Source: Streptomyces sp. FH025 (GTDB lineage: Bacteria > Actinomycetota > Actinomycetes > Streptomycetales > Streptomycetaceae). From it: a DNA stretch of 32,898 nucleotides. Below, in pieces: positions 1 through 7,824 of this stretch. A model generated the notes under the pieces. It searched no databases. It saw only the letters and a list, made by a program, of their open reading frames with translations, and was not told where the DNA came from. Made by a program: the position numbers and the translations under genes. The stretch is taken from contig NZ_JAFLNG010000011.1 in the NCBI RefSeq assembly GCF_017427025.1, positions 1 to 32,898 of the forward strand, in the 5' to 3' direction. Within the stretch, counting starts at the first letter, position 1; each line of letters begins with the position of its first letter.

Positions 1-75
1 TTCACCGAACCCGACGGCACCTACACCATCGGCCACACCCAGGACATGCTCGTCATCCGCCGCGCCGCCGCCTGA
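1..75 (+). CDS. C-terminal end of a protein cut by the window edge
   Basis: Frame 1 is open from the first base and ends at a TGA at 73-75, giving 24 residues that include the stretch FTEPDGTYTIGH and finish in RRAAA. The codon usage is typical of coding DNA here (G or C in almost every third position). Too little remains to name the family. The convergent kinase gene ends 93 bases further on; nothing recognisable lies between. Confidence 0.5.
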   Translation, partial: FTEPDGTYTIGHTQDMLVIRRAAA

Positions 76-167
76 CGGCCCGGGGCGTCGTCACCCTTGA
101 GCGCCGGACGTCGCAGCGCGACATGTACGGCGACAGGATCTTTCGGACACGCTCTCGTCCGTAGCGT

Positions 168-1388
168 TCATGACCGCGCTTCGGGGGTGGGGAAGGTGAC
201 GCGGACGGTCAGCCCGCCGCCGGGGTTCGCCTCGGCATGGATGTGGGCGTGGTGGGCGCGGGCGATCGAGGCGACGATGGACAGGCCCAGGCCTGCTCCC
301 TCGCCCCGGGTGTGCCGGCGTTCTTCCAGACGGCGGAAGGGTTCGAAGAGGTAGGGGACGGTCTCCGGCGGCACGTGGGGGCCGCTATTGGTGACCTCCA
401 GGGTCCGGCCGTGCGCGGTGACCACGACGTGGCCGTCGTCGTGGTTGTAGCGGACGGCGTTGCCGACGAGGTTGTGCACGAGGTGGGTCAGCAGCACAGG
501 GTCGCCATGCGCCGTCACGGGTGTGGTCCGGACCCGGACGGTGATGCCGTGGTCGCGGGCCTGCTGCGACACGGCGTACTCGGCGGTCGCGGCACGGGCG
601 AGCTCGTCCAGGGCGACCGGTTCGCGGTGATCCAGCCCCCGGTCGGAGACGGAGAGCAGCAGCAGGCCTTCGATGAGGCGTTCGCTGCTGTCGGCCACCT
701 CGATGAGCTTGCGGCGGATGCGGGCGACGGCCTCCGGGTCGCGGGTGTCCAGTCCGATCTCCGCCGCCGCCCGTTGCACCGCGAGTGACGTGCGCAGTTC
801 GTGCGCGGCATTGGCGGCGAAGCGCTTCTGGGCGCCGACGAGGTGTTCTATGCGGTCCAGCATGTCGTCGAAGGTGTCGGCGAGCTGCTTGAGCTCGCCC
901 TCGGGGGCGTCGAGGGCGATGCGTTCGTGGAGGTTCTCCCCGGACAGCCGCCGGGCGGTACGGGTGATCACCCCGACCGGGCGGAGCACCCGCCCGGCCA
1001 TCCACCAGGCCAGCACGACGGAGAGGACGGAGAAGACGGCCAGAGTGATCAGGGAGACCGTCAACAGCTCGCTCTGGGCGGCCTGTTCGGCGGCCTTGGT
1101 GAACGTTATGAGGGAGTCGGAGGCCGACTGGTCGCGGGGCACGCGGGTTGCCAGGGCGGATCCGGTGAAAGTGGCGGAAGTGTCGGGGAGATGGCCGGGC
1201 TCCAGTTCCGCGGGTGCCACGGCCGTGACGATCGTCATGTACAGGCCCCGGCCCACGAGGAAGTTGATCAGCCCGGTGAGAATGGCCCCGGCCAGCACCA
1301 GCAGCCCGCCGTAGAGCGCGGTGAGACGGCCGCGTTCCCCGCCGGGGAGCCGGATGCGCGGTATGCGGGGTGCCGAGGCCCGGTTCAC
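168..1388 (-). CDS. Sensor histidine kinase of a two-component system
   Basis: A 406-residue membrane sensor kinase expected to phosphorylate the response regulator encoded just upstream. It has a first membrane segment at about residues 22-50, a short extracytoplasmic loop (51-105), a second segment at about 107-132, a HAMP linker, and a dimerisation/phosphoacceptor helix with His196 in HELRTS. The ATPase domain has an N box (LVGNAVRYN) and a glycine box (GAGLGLSI). Two departures from consensus are visible: Ser replaces the Pro that normally follows HELRT, and the G1 region reads VTNSGP, with Asn where an Asp is usual. Both variants occur in actinobacterial kinases, so activity is still expected. 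Its start overlaps the regulator stop by four bases, so the two are translationally coupled. The divergent pump operon is the likely target. Confidence 0.93.
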   Translation of the reverse strand: MNRASAPRIPRIRLPGGERGRLTALYGGLLVLAGAILTGLINFLVGRGLYMTIVTAVAPAELEPGHLPDTSATFTGSALATRVPRDQSASDSLITFTKAAEQAAQSELLTVSLITLAVFSVLSVVLAWWMAGRVLRPVGVITRTARRLSGENLHERIALDAPEGELKQLADTFDDMLDRIEHLVGAQKRFAANAAHELRTSLAVQRAAAEIGLDTRDPEAVARIRRKLIEVADSSERLIEGLLLLSVSDRGLDHREPVALDELARAATAEYAVSQQARDHGITVRVRTTPVTAHGDPVLLTHLVHNLVGNAVRYNHDDGHVVVTAHGRTLEVTNSGPHVPPETVPYLFEPFRRLEERRHTRGEGAGLGLSIVASIARAHHAHIHAEANPGGGLTVRVTFPTPEARS

Positions 1389-2050
1389 GCGGGGCCGCCG
1401 ATGCGGTAGCCGTGGCCGGGCACGGTGTCGATGACCGTCGGATCGCCGAGCTTGGCACGGAGCTTGCTGAGGGTGACCCGGACGGCGTTGGTCCGGTAGC
1501 CGGTATTCTCCTCCCAGACCTGTTCGATCAGGTCGTCGCCGCTGACGACGGCGCCCTCGGCACGCATCAGCACCTCCAGCACCCCGAATTCCTTACGGGA
1601 GAGCGCGAGGTAGCGGCCGTCCCGGAAAGCCTGCCGGCGGGGCGTGTCCACGGTGATGCCAGCCCGTTCGATCACGGGCGGCAGAGCGGGTCGGGCGCGG
1701 CGGCCCAGGGCCAGGACGCGGGCGAGCAGTTCCTCGTAGGCGAAGGGCTTCGAGAGGTAGTCGTCCGCGCCCAGGCCGAGACCTTCGACGCGCTCGCTGA
1801 CGGAACCGGCGGCGGTGAGCATCAGCACCCGGGTCAACAGACGCTCTTCGACGACGTGTCGGCACACCTCGTCGCCGTGCGGGCCGGGCAGGTCGCGGTC
1901 GAGGACGAGCACGTCGTAGTCGCCCAGGCGAAGCCGGTCCAGGGCCTCCCAGCCGTCGTACGCGACGTCGACGGCGAGGGCGTCGCGCCGTAGTCCCTCG
2001 GCGATCATGTCCGCCAGGAATTCCTCGTCCTCCACGATCAGTACACGCAT
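1385..2050 (-). CDS. OmpR/PhoB-type response regulator
   Basis: A 221-residue DNA-binding regulator with an N-terminal receiver domain and a C-terminal winged helix. The receiver shows acidic residues Glu7 and Asp8 (VEDEE), phosphoacceptor Asp51 in VLVLDRDLP, Thr79 and Lys101 (SKPF). The C-terminal half carries the winged-helix signature ending VDTVPGHGYRIG. An ATG three codons upstream (2059) exists, but it lies within the best promoter -10 hexamer (TATAAA, 2059-2064). I therefore prefer the ATG at 2050, which would make the transcript nearly leaderless. It overlaps the kinase gene by four bases and faces the lipoprotein/ABC operon across about 125 bases, an arrangement typical of a regulator controlling its neighbour pump. 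Confidence 0.93.
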   Translation of the reverse strand: MRVLIVEDEEFLADMIAEGLRRDALAVDVAYDGWEALDRLRLGDYDVLVLDRDLPGPHGDEVCRHVVEERLLTRVLMLTAAGSVSERVEGLGLGADDYLSKPFAYEELLARVLALGRRARPALPPVIERAGITVDTPRRQAFRDGRYLALSRKEFGVLEVLMRAEGAVVSGDDLIEQVWEENTGYRTNAVRVTLSKLRAKLGDPTVIDTVPGHGYRIGGPA

Positions 2051-2058
2051 GACATCCA

Positions 2059-2064
2059 TTTATA
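2059..2064 (-). promoter_or_regulatory. Probable -10 element for the two-component operon
   Basis: TATAAA on the minus strand, ending nine bases before the preferred regulator start at 2050. No good -35 hexamer stands at 17 bases; TTTACA-like sequence occurs about 22 bases upstream, which is too far. A TSS near 2052 would give a leaderless or near-leaderless mRNA. Confidence 0.45.
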
Positions 2065-2175
2065 CCTGAGGGCGGCATTTCGCCGGTGTAAACGTCCTTG
2101 TTGAGAGAAACGAAATACGGGCCTGTGCCAGCCTTCGTGTCGTCGGCCATTGGTCTTGGATACGGAGGAATTTCC

Positions 2176-2673
2176 ATGTGGAACGCCAGGTACGGCATGG
2201 CGGCCGCGTTCATCGCGGGAATGGCGCTGTTCGCTGTCGGCTGCACCGGGAGTGGTGCGGATTCCGGCAGGGGCGGCACGGCACAGGCCTCGGGCGCGTC
2301 CGGTGGGGGAGCGAAGGAGGAGGACGGCTACAAGTACCGTCAGTGCCTGCGTGACAACGGTGTGGATGTCGAGGAGCCGAAGGAGGGTCAGGCCGCGGGC
2401 GTCAAGGTGGACGACGAGAAGAAATTCAAGAAAGCGCAGGAGGCCTGCAAGGACCTTCCCGGTGCCGGCAGGGAAATGTCTCAGGACGAGCAGGAGAAAG
2501 CCCTCGATCAGGCCGTCAAGATGGCGCAGTGCATGCGTGAACACGGTGTCGACGTTCCGGACCCGCAGCTGCGGGACGGCAGGCTGACCTCGACGGTGGG
2601 CGGCGGCGCCGATGTGAGCAGGGAGACGATGGAGAAGGCCCAGAAGGCGTGCAGTGATCAGCATGGGCAGTGA
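2176..2673 (+). CDS. Secreted lipoprotein, first gene of the pump operon
   Basis: A 165-residue protein. The start at 2176 is supported by a GGAGGA ribosome site at 2164-2169. A signal peptide of about 23 residues ends in a lipobox, LFAVGC, so the mature protein should begin with a lipid-modified Cys followed by a Gly/Ser-rich tether. The mature part is highly charged. It contains paired Cys motifs of similar form, YRQCLRDNGVDV and AQCMREHGVDVP, each followed later by KAQ(E/K)AC, suggesting an internally duplicated two-cysteine unit. Its 3' end overlaps the adaptor gene by 20 bases. The role is unknown; position suggests it is an accessory or sensor of the adjacent ABC system. An alternative upstream start in the same frame at 2098 lacks a ribosome site and would bury the signal peptide. 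Confidence 0.85.
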   Translation: MWNARYGMAAAFIAGMALFAVGCTGSGADSGRGGTAQASGASGGGAKEEDGYKYRQCLRDNGVDVEEPKEGQAAGVKVDDEKKFKKAQEACKDLPGAGREMSQDEQEKALDQAVKMAQCMREHGVDVPDPQLRDGRLTSTVGGGADVSRETMEKAQKACSDQHGQ

Positions 2674-3760
2674 CCGCGGACGCCGCCCGGGGCGGCGGTA
2701 CGTGATCGCCTCGCTGGTCGTGACGGGAGCGCTGGTGAGCGGGGTGGCGGCCGTGTCGGCCAGCGGTGACGACGCCAAGGGCCGACAGCAGCGCACGGAC
2801 GGCCTGCCGCACAAGACCGACACGGTCAAGCGCCAGGACCTGAGCAACCACACCCGGGTGGACGGCACCCTCGGCTACTCCGAGGAGCGCAAACTCAACG
2901 GCGGAACGCAGGGCACCCTCACCTGGCTCCCGGACACCGGCGCGGTGATCAAGCGGAACGAGGCGCTCTACGAGGTCGACGGCGGCAAGGTCTGGCTGTT
3001 GTACGGCGAGCGGCCCGTGTACCGGACGCTGAAGGCGGGGGACAAGGGGCCGGACGTCCGGCAGCTGAAGCAGAACCTCCGCGACCTCGGCTACGGGGCG
3101 GGCCTGACGGTGAACGACGAGTTCACCTCCGGTACGGCGGAGGCACTCAAGCGCTGGCAGAAGTCCCACGGCCTGAAGCAGACCGGTGAGACGGGCCCGG
3201 ACCAGATCGCCTTCGCGCCGAGCTCGGTGCGGGTCAAGAAGAAGGAGGCGGCCGTCGGCGACCGGACCGGCCCCGACCGCCCGGCGCTGACCGTCACCGG
3301 TGCCGAGCGCGAGGTGCGGATCAAGATCGACGTCTCCGACGCCGATCTCGCCGAGCCCGGCACCCCTGTGGAGATCACCCTCCCGGGTGGCGACCGGGCC
3401 AAGGGGAAGGTCTCCTCGGTCGACCACAGCGCCGGTTCGGACGACGACAAGGACCGGGGCGGCGGGCAGCAGTCCGCCAAGATCACCGCACGGGTGACCT
3501 TCGACGATCCGTCGCAGGTCAAGGGCATCGACCAGGCCCCGGTCACCGTCGAGCTCAAGGGCGAGACGCACGAGAACGTGCTGACCGTCCCGGTCAACGC
3601 GCTGCTCGCCCTGCCCGCAGGCGGCTTCGGCGTCCAGGTCGTGGAAGACGGCGGGGCCCGCGAGGTTCCCGTCAAGCTCGGCTTGTTCGGACAGGGAAGG
3701 GTCGAGGTCAGCGGATCCGACCTCAAGGACGGCATGAAGGTCGGAGTGCCCAAGACATGA
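2654..3760 (+). CDS. Membrane-fusion-like efflux adaptor with peptidoglycan-binding domain
   Basis: A 368-residue protein with one N-terminal membrane segment (about residues 17-37), so most of it lies outside the membrane. A beta-rich HlyD/MacA-like region follows. Near residues 129-175 there is a peptidoglycan-binding repeat (DKGPDVRQLKQNLRDLGYG, then EALKRWQKSHGL). The C-terminal half has a barrel-like section ending in DGMKVGVPK, typical of periplasmic-adaptor proteins. In Gram-positive bacteria such adaptors work with MacB-type ABC transporters, which fits the next two genes. Start GTG 2654 is the longest option; ATG 2663 is an alternative. It overlaps the lipoprotein gene upstream and the ATPase downstream by ATGA at 3757-3760. 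Confidence 0.88.
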   Translation: MISMGSDRGRRPGRRYVIASLVVTGALVSGVAAVSASGDDAKGRQQRTDGLPHKTDTVKRQDLSNHTRVDGTLGYSEERKLNGGTQGTLTWLPDTGAVIKRNEALYEVDGGKVWLLYGERPVYRTLKAGDKGPDVRQLKQNLRDLGYGAGLTVNDEFTSGTAEALKRWQKSHGLKQTGETGPDQIAFAPSSVRVKKKEAAVGDRTGPDRPALTVTGAEREVRIKIDVSDADLAEPGTPVEITLPGGDRAKGKVSSVDHSAGSDDDKDRGGGQQSAKITARVTFDDPSQVKGIDQAPVTVELKGETHENVLTVPVNALLALPAGGFGVQVVEDGGAREVPVKLGLFGQGRVEVSGSDLKDGMKVGVPKT

Positions 3761-4491
3761 CCACCGTCGCCAACACCGTCGTCGAACTGGACCAGGTCAC
3801 CAAGGAATACCCGGGCGGGGTCGCGGCGCTGCGCGGGGTGGACCTGCGCATCGAGCGCCGGGAACTGCTCGCCATCGTCGGTCCGTCCGGGTCGGGCAAA
3901 TCCACCCTCCTGCACATCGTCGGCACCCTGGACCGCCCCACCGCCGGCACCGTCACCATCGCGGGCCACGACGTCGCGGCCCTCTCCGACCGCCGGCTGT
4001 CCGCGCTGCGGGCCCGGCACATCGGCTTCGTCTTCCAGTCCTTCCACCTCGTGGCAGGGGTCAGCGCGCAGGACAACGTCGCCGAAGGCCTGCTCTACTC
4101 GGGCCTCACGCGGGCCGAGCGCCGCAAGCGTGCGGCCACGGCACTGGAGCGGGTCGGGCTCGGGGACCGGATGCACCACCGCCCGCACGAACTGTCCGGC
4201 GGACAGCGACAGCGGGTGGCCATCGCGAGGGCGGTGGTGGGCGAACCGGACCTGCTGCTGGCGGACGAGCCCACCGGAGCCCTGGACTCCGCCTCCGGCG
4301 AAGCCGTCATGCAGCTGCTGCACGACCTCAACGCCGACGGCGCCACCATCGCGGTGATCACCCACGACAACGAGATCGCCGACGCCCTGCCGCGCCAGGT
4401 ACGCGTCCGCGACGGCCAGGTCGTGGAGGACACCCACACCGCACCGCCGGAGCCGACGGAGAGCGAGGAACCGTGCCAAGCGATCGGCTGA
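3757..4491 (+). CDS. ABC transporter ATP-binding protein, MacB/LolD type
   Basis: A 244-residue ATPase with a complete set of motifs: Walker A GPSGSGKST at residues 42-50, Q-loop around FVFQSFHL, signature LSGGQRQRVAIARA, Walker B LLLADEPTGALD and a switch His in VITHDN. The short form of the family and the downstream FtsX-type permease place it in the MacB/LolD mechanotransmission class rather than among classical importers. It starts with the ATGA overlap to the adaptor and overlaps the permease by 19 bases, so adaptor, ATPase and permease are made from one mRNA. Confidence 0.95.
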   Translation: MTTVANTVVELDQVTKEYPGGVAALRGVDLRIERRELLAIVGPSGSGKSTLLHIVGTLDRPTAGTVTIAGHDVAALSDRRLSALRARHIGFVFQSFHLVAGVSAQDNVAEGLLYSGLTRAERRKRAATALERVGLGDRMHHRPHELSGGQRQRVAIARAVVGEPDLLLADEPTGALDSASGEAVMQLLHDLNADGATIAVITHDNEIADALPRQVRVRDGQVVEDTHTAPPEPTESEEPCQAIG

Positions 4492-5672
4492 CCCCTGCCC
4501 GTCTCGGACCCCGTGACGTCCTGCACGTCGGCTCGGCGGGCCTGCGCTCCCGGCCGACCCGCATCGTGCTGTCCGCACTGGGCATCGCCATCGGCATCGC
4601 CACCATGATCGCAGTGGTCGGCATCTCCGCCTCCAGCAAGGCCCAACTGCTCCAGCAGCTCGACAAGCTGGGAACCAACCTGCTGAAGGTCGCCCCCGGC
4701 GAGGACATGTTCAGCGGGCAGACGGCCAAGCTGCCCAAGGAGGCACCCGGCATGATCGGCCGCGTCCCCGGCGTCGAACACGTCGGTGCCACCGGCGACC
4801 TGGAACCCACGGTCAGGCGCAGCGAGAAGATCCCCAGGAGTGACACCGGTGGCCTCGCCGTGAAGGCCGCCGGCGAGGATCTGCTGAAGGCCCTGCGCGG
4901 CACGATCAGTGTCGGCACGTGGCTCAACGACGCGAACGGACGGTACCCCTCGGTGGTGCTCGGGAGCGTCGCGGCCGAACGCCTGGGCATCACCGCACCC
5001 GGTCAGCAAGTCCTCATCGGCAACCAGTACTTCACGACCATCGGCATCCTGGACCCGATGCCGTTGGCACCCGAGATCGAACGGGCCGCGCTCGTGGGCT
5101 GGGAGGCCGCGACCACACTCCTGGGCTTCGACGGTCACCCCACCCAGATCTACGAACGCTCCACCGACGCCTCCGTCGAAGAGGTCCGCAAGCTGCTGGC
5201 GCGCACCGCCGACCCGCAGAACCCGCAGAACGTCAAGGTCTCCAACCCGTCCGCGGCCCTCCAGGCCAAGGTCGCCACCGAGGGCGCGTTCGACAGCCTC
5301 CTGCTCGGGCTGGGCGGCGTGGCACTGCTGGTCGGTGGCGTCGGGGTCGCCAACACCATGATCATCTCGGTTCTGGAGCGACGCCACGAGATCGGTCTGC
5401 GCCGCTCCCTGGGCGCCACCCGCGGCCAGATCCGCATCCAGTTCGTGACCGAGTCGCTGCTGCTCTCCGGGCTCGGAGGCCTGACCGGCGTGGTGCTGGG
5501 CTCGGCGGCCACCTACGTGTTCGCCGCCTCGGGCGGCATGCCCTGGGTGATCCCCCCGTGGGCGGTCGGCGGCGGCTTCGCCGCCACGCTGCTCATCGGC
5601 TCGGTGGCCGGACTGTACCCGGCGGTCCGCGCCGCCCGCCTCTCACCGACACTCGCCCTCCAGGCGGGGTAG
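4473..5672 (+). CDS. FtsX-family ABC transporter permease, MacB type
   Basis: A 399-residue permease starting at GTG 4473 inside the ATPase gene. It has an N-terminal membrane segment at about residues 29-50, a large extracytoplasmic MacB-like domain (about 55-270), then three membrane segments. The conserved FtsX element ERRHEIGLRRSLGATRGQI lies between the second and third segments. The C-terminus AARLSPTLALQAG is typical of the family. With the adaptor and ATPase it should form a pump or envelope-stress transporter for peptides, lipids or antibiotics, under control of the divergent two-component system. The substrate cannot be read from sequence. Confidence 0.93.
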   Translation: MPSDRLTPARLGPRDVLHVGSAGLRSRPTRIVLSALGIAIGIATMIAVVGISASSKAQLLQQLDKLGTNLLKVAPGEDMFSGQTAKLPKEAPGMIGRVPGVEHVGATGDLEPTVRRSEKIPRSDTGGLAVKAAGEDLLKALRGTISVGTWLNDANGRYPSVVLGSVAAERLGITAPGQQVLIGNQYFTTIGILDPMPLAPEIERAALVGWEAATTLLGFDGHPTQIYERSTDASVEEVRKLLARTADPQNPQNVKVSNPSAALQAKVATEGAFDSLLLGLGGVALLVGGVGVANTMIISVLERRHEIGLRRSLGATRGQIRIQFVTESLLLSGLGGLTGVVLGSAATYVFAASGGMPWVIPPWAVGGGFAATLLIGSVAGLYPAVRAARLSPTLALQAG

Positions 5673-5682
5673 GGGCCGTCAG

Positions 5683-5728
5683 CGCCATGGGCGGTGTGTG
5701 CGCACACGCGCACACACCGCCCATGGCG
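5683..5728. terminator. Perfect 21-bp hairpin between convergent genes
   Basis: Arms 5683-5703 and 5708-5728 are fully complementary with a four-base ACAC loop. The hairpin lies 10 bases after the permease stop and 53 bases beyond the stop of the convergent MFS gene. It has no T-tract, as is usual for Streptomyces terminators, and by symmetry could act in both directions. Confidence 0.85.
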
Positions 5729-5781
5729 GGCCCGGGGGCGGTCCTCCAGGGCCCTGCGGGCCCGGCTGACCGGTCGCGCCC

Positions 5782-7233
5782 TCACCGCCCGGCGCGCGGC
5801 CGCATGAACCGGATGATCAAGCTGGAGGCGAGGCAGAAGGCCACCAGGGGAATCAGGCCCATGCCGAGGGCGTGTGGATAGTCACCCGGCGCGGGCGAGC
5901 CGCCGAGGGCCGGGTAGAAGACGGTGCCGACGACGGCCACGCCGATCGCGACCGCGCCTTCCTGCACGGTGTTGGCCACGCCGGAGGCCGCCGCGGCGTG
6001 CTCCGGGGCAGCACCCGCGAGGACACCGCCGGTCAGCGGACCGGTGGTCATGCCCATCCCGATCCCGGCGACGAGCAGCGGAACGACGATCCACAGGACG
6101 GACCGGTCGGTGCCGATCTTCGCGACGCTCAGCGCGGTCAGGACGTAGCCGGCGGCCACGGTCAGCGGCCCCGCGGAGTACAGCCGGTGGCCCAGACGCG
6201 TCGCCAGCTTCACGGACGGCAACGACGCGCCGAAGTACCCGGCGCCGAGCGTGAGGAAGACCAGCCCGGCCTCGGCCGGCGACAGACCCCTGCCCTCCTG
6301 CAGGTAGAGCGCGAGCACGAAGAAGAACGAACCCATGGCGAGGAAGTACGCCAGCATGCCGACGAGTCCGACCGAGAACGTACGGCTGCGGAACAGCGTC
6401 AGGTCGAGCAGGGGGCTGCGGCCTTGCCGGGAGCGCTGGTGCGCGACGAAGGCGGCGGCCAGCGGCACCGAGGCCGCGAGCAGCAGCCAGGTCCACAGCG
6501 GCCAGTCGCGTTCCTGCCCTTCCACCAGGGGCAGCACGATCGCCACCATGGTCGCCGTCGCGAGGACCGCGCCGACCAGGTCGAGTCCGCCGCCCTCGGC
6601 GTTGCGGGACTCGGGGATCAGGCGCGGGGTCAGGATCAGCGCCACGATGCCGATCGGCAGGTTGATCAGGAAGATGGTCCGCCAGGTCAGGCCCGCGACG
6701 TCCACGGAGATCAGGGCACCGCCGATCACCTGGCCGAAGACTCCGGCGAAGCCGATGACCTGGCCGTAGACGACGAAGGCACGGGCCCGGGCGGCCCCGG
6801 TGTAGACGACGGCGAGGATGCCGAGGACCTGCGGCACCATGGCGGCGGCGGACGCGCCCTGCACCACGCGGAAGGCGGCCAGCGTCTCGGCGTTCTGCGC
6901 CAGGGCGCACAGCCCGGAGGCGAGCGTGAACCCGGCGAGGCCCAGCGCGAACATCCGGCGCCTGCCGTAGAGGTCACCCAGGCGGCCACCGGTGATCATC
7001 CCGGCGGTGAAGGCCACGCCGTAGCCGACGACGACCAGCTGCGACTGGGCCGAGGAGGCGTGCAGGTCCGTCCGGATCGAGGGGATGGCGACGTTGGTGA
7101 CGAAGTAGTCGAGGATGGTGAGGAAGGTGCCCGCCATCACGATGGCCAGGGTGTTCCATCCCGTATCGGTCGTGGCGACCGCGGGAGCGTCCGCCTCCTC
7201 GGCCGCGTCCTTCGTCCCGGGTTCCGTACTCAT
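5782..7233 (-). CDS. MFS multidrug exporter, DHA2 (EmrB/QacA, 14-TM) family
   Basis: A 483-residue polytopic membrane protein with about 14 hydrophobic segments. Motif A-like GGRLGDLYGRRRMF lies after the second segment, and the first segment carries LDYFVTNVAIPSI, the family's motif D1 region. A hydrophilic N-terminus of about 27 residues precedes the first helix. Start 7233 follows a GGAG-type site (ctcaaggagcaccgcg on the coding strand). It lies downstream of the SnoaL-like gene, separated by 99 bases that contain a strong hairpin, so it may be read through from that gene at reduced level. The nearest regulator is the divergent XRE-MmyB protein. Confidence 0.93.
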   Translation of the reverse strand: MSTEPGTKDAAEEADAPAVATTDTGWNTLAIVMAGTFLTILDYFVTNVAIPSIRTDLHASSAQSQLVVVGYGVAFTAGMITGGRLGDLYGRRRMFALGLAGFTLASGLCALAQNAETLAAFRVVQGASAAAMVPQVLGILAVVYTGAARARAFVVYGQVIGFAGVFGQVIGGALISVDVAGLTWRTIFLINLPIGIVALILTPRLIPESRNAEGGGLDLVGAVLATATMVAIVLPLVEGQERDWPLWTWLLLAASVPLAAAFVAHQRSRQGRSPLLDLTLFRSRTFSVGLVGMLAYFLAMGSFFFVLALYLQEGRGLSPAEAGLVFLTLGAGYFGASLPSVKLATRLGHRLYSAGPLTVAAGYVLTALSVAKIGTDRSVLWIVVPLLVAGIGMGMTTGPLTGGVLAGAAPEHAAAASGVANTVQEGAVAIGVAVVGTVFYPALGGSPAPGDYPHALGMGLIPLVAFCLASSLIIRFMRPRAGR

Positions 7234-7273
7234 CGCGGTGCTCCTTGAGGAGGTGGGGTGTGAGGTGCGCAGG

Positions 7274-7318
7274 CCGTGTACCGGGCGGACGCGCCGCCGC
7301 GATCCGCCCGGTACACGG
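7274..7318 (-). terminator. 16-bp hairpin between SnoaL-like and MFS genes
   Basis: Arms 7274-7289 and 7303-7318 are perfectly complementary with a 13-base GC-rich loop. It sits 15 bases after the SnoaL-like stop and 41 bases ahead of the MFS start, both on the minus strand. It is strong enough to terminate or attenuate within the putative operon. Confidence 0.7.
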
Positions 7319-7332
7319 TCCTCCTGGTGCGC

Positions 7333-7704
7333 TCAGGCGCCCGCGGGCACCTTGTCGAGGAAGCCGTAGACGCTCTTGACCTTCCCGGCCGCGTCGGTCA
7401 CCAGGACGTCGAAGCCGATGACGACGTTCTCGCCGCCGCCGGAGGGCACCAGCTCCCACCGGAAGCGCGTGATGTCGTGATGGGAGTCGGCCTCGCCGAG
7501 CACCTTGAAGTCCAGGCCCTTGAACATGTCACGGGCGCCGGCGATGACGGCGCCGATGCCCTCGTGCCCCGCCACCTCGGCCAGCGGGTCGGTGTACGTG
7601 GCGTCCGCAGTGAACAGTTCGGAGATCGCCGCAGCGCGCTTGCCGTCGTCCGCCTCGTTCCAGATGGCGATGTAACGACCGGCCAGGTCGGTCAGATCAC
7701 TCAC
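7333..7704 (-). CDS. SnoaL-like / NTF2-fold protein
   Basis: A 123-residue protein of the cone-shaped NTF2 fold. The start chosen is GTG 7704, which has AAGGAG seven bases upstream. An in-frame start 26 codons earlier (7782) would run through the regulatory palindrome. Family features are the N-terminal helix DLAGRYIAIWNEADDGKR, the motif LFTADATYTDPLAEVAGHEGI and the C-terminal beta strands (ITRFRWELVPSGG). Members include polyketide cyclases, isomerases and small-molecule binders; the sequence does not decide among these. It is the first gene of a minus-strand pair with the MFS exporter and divergent from the XRE-MmyB regulator, so a role in handling the same small molecule is a reasonable inference. 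Confidence 0.85.
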   Translation of the reverse strand: MSDLTDLAGRYIAIWNEADDGKRAAAISELFTADATYTDPLAEVAGHEGIGAVIAGARDMFKGLDFKVLGEADSHHDITRFRWELVPSGGGENVVIGFDVLVTDAAGKVKSVYGFLDKVPAGA

Positions 7705-7770
7705 GGGTTGCTCCTTGGTCGTTCTTGATCGGCTGATGTCCGAAATCCTGGCCCGGGCCGGTCGTCCGGT

Positions 7771-7791
7771 CCATGACCTCACAGGTCATGG
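7771..7791. promoter_or_regulatory. Palindromic operator candidate between SnoaL-like and XRE-MmyB genes
   Basis: CCATGACCT at 7771-7779 and its exact complement at 7783-7791 are separated by three bases (CAC). The site lies where the -35 region of the regulator promoter would be, and 67 bases upstream of the SnoaL-like start. This fits an autoregulatory operator shared by both directions. Confidence 0.6.
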
Positions 7792-7811
7792 CACCCCGGA
7801 CACGGCCCCCC

Positions 7812-7817
7812 TAGACT
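7812..7817 (+). promoter_or_regulatory. -10 element of a leaderless regulator transcript
   Basis: TAGACT ends seven bases before the ATG at 7825, which puts the expected transcription start at or next to the A of the start codon. No ribosome site precedes the ATG, consistent with a leaderless mRNA. The -35 position falls on the palindrome at 7771-7791. Confidence 0.55.
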
Positions 7818-7824
7818 CGCGGAC

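Noticed and set aside
5872-7248. 458-codon plus-strand frame opposite the MFS exporter
   Set aside because: Hydrophilic low-complexity antisense translation; the minus strand has a 14-segment transporter.
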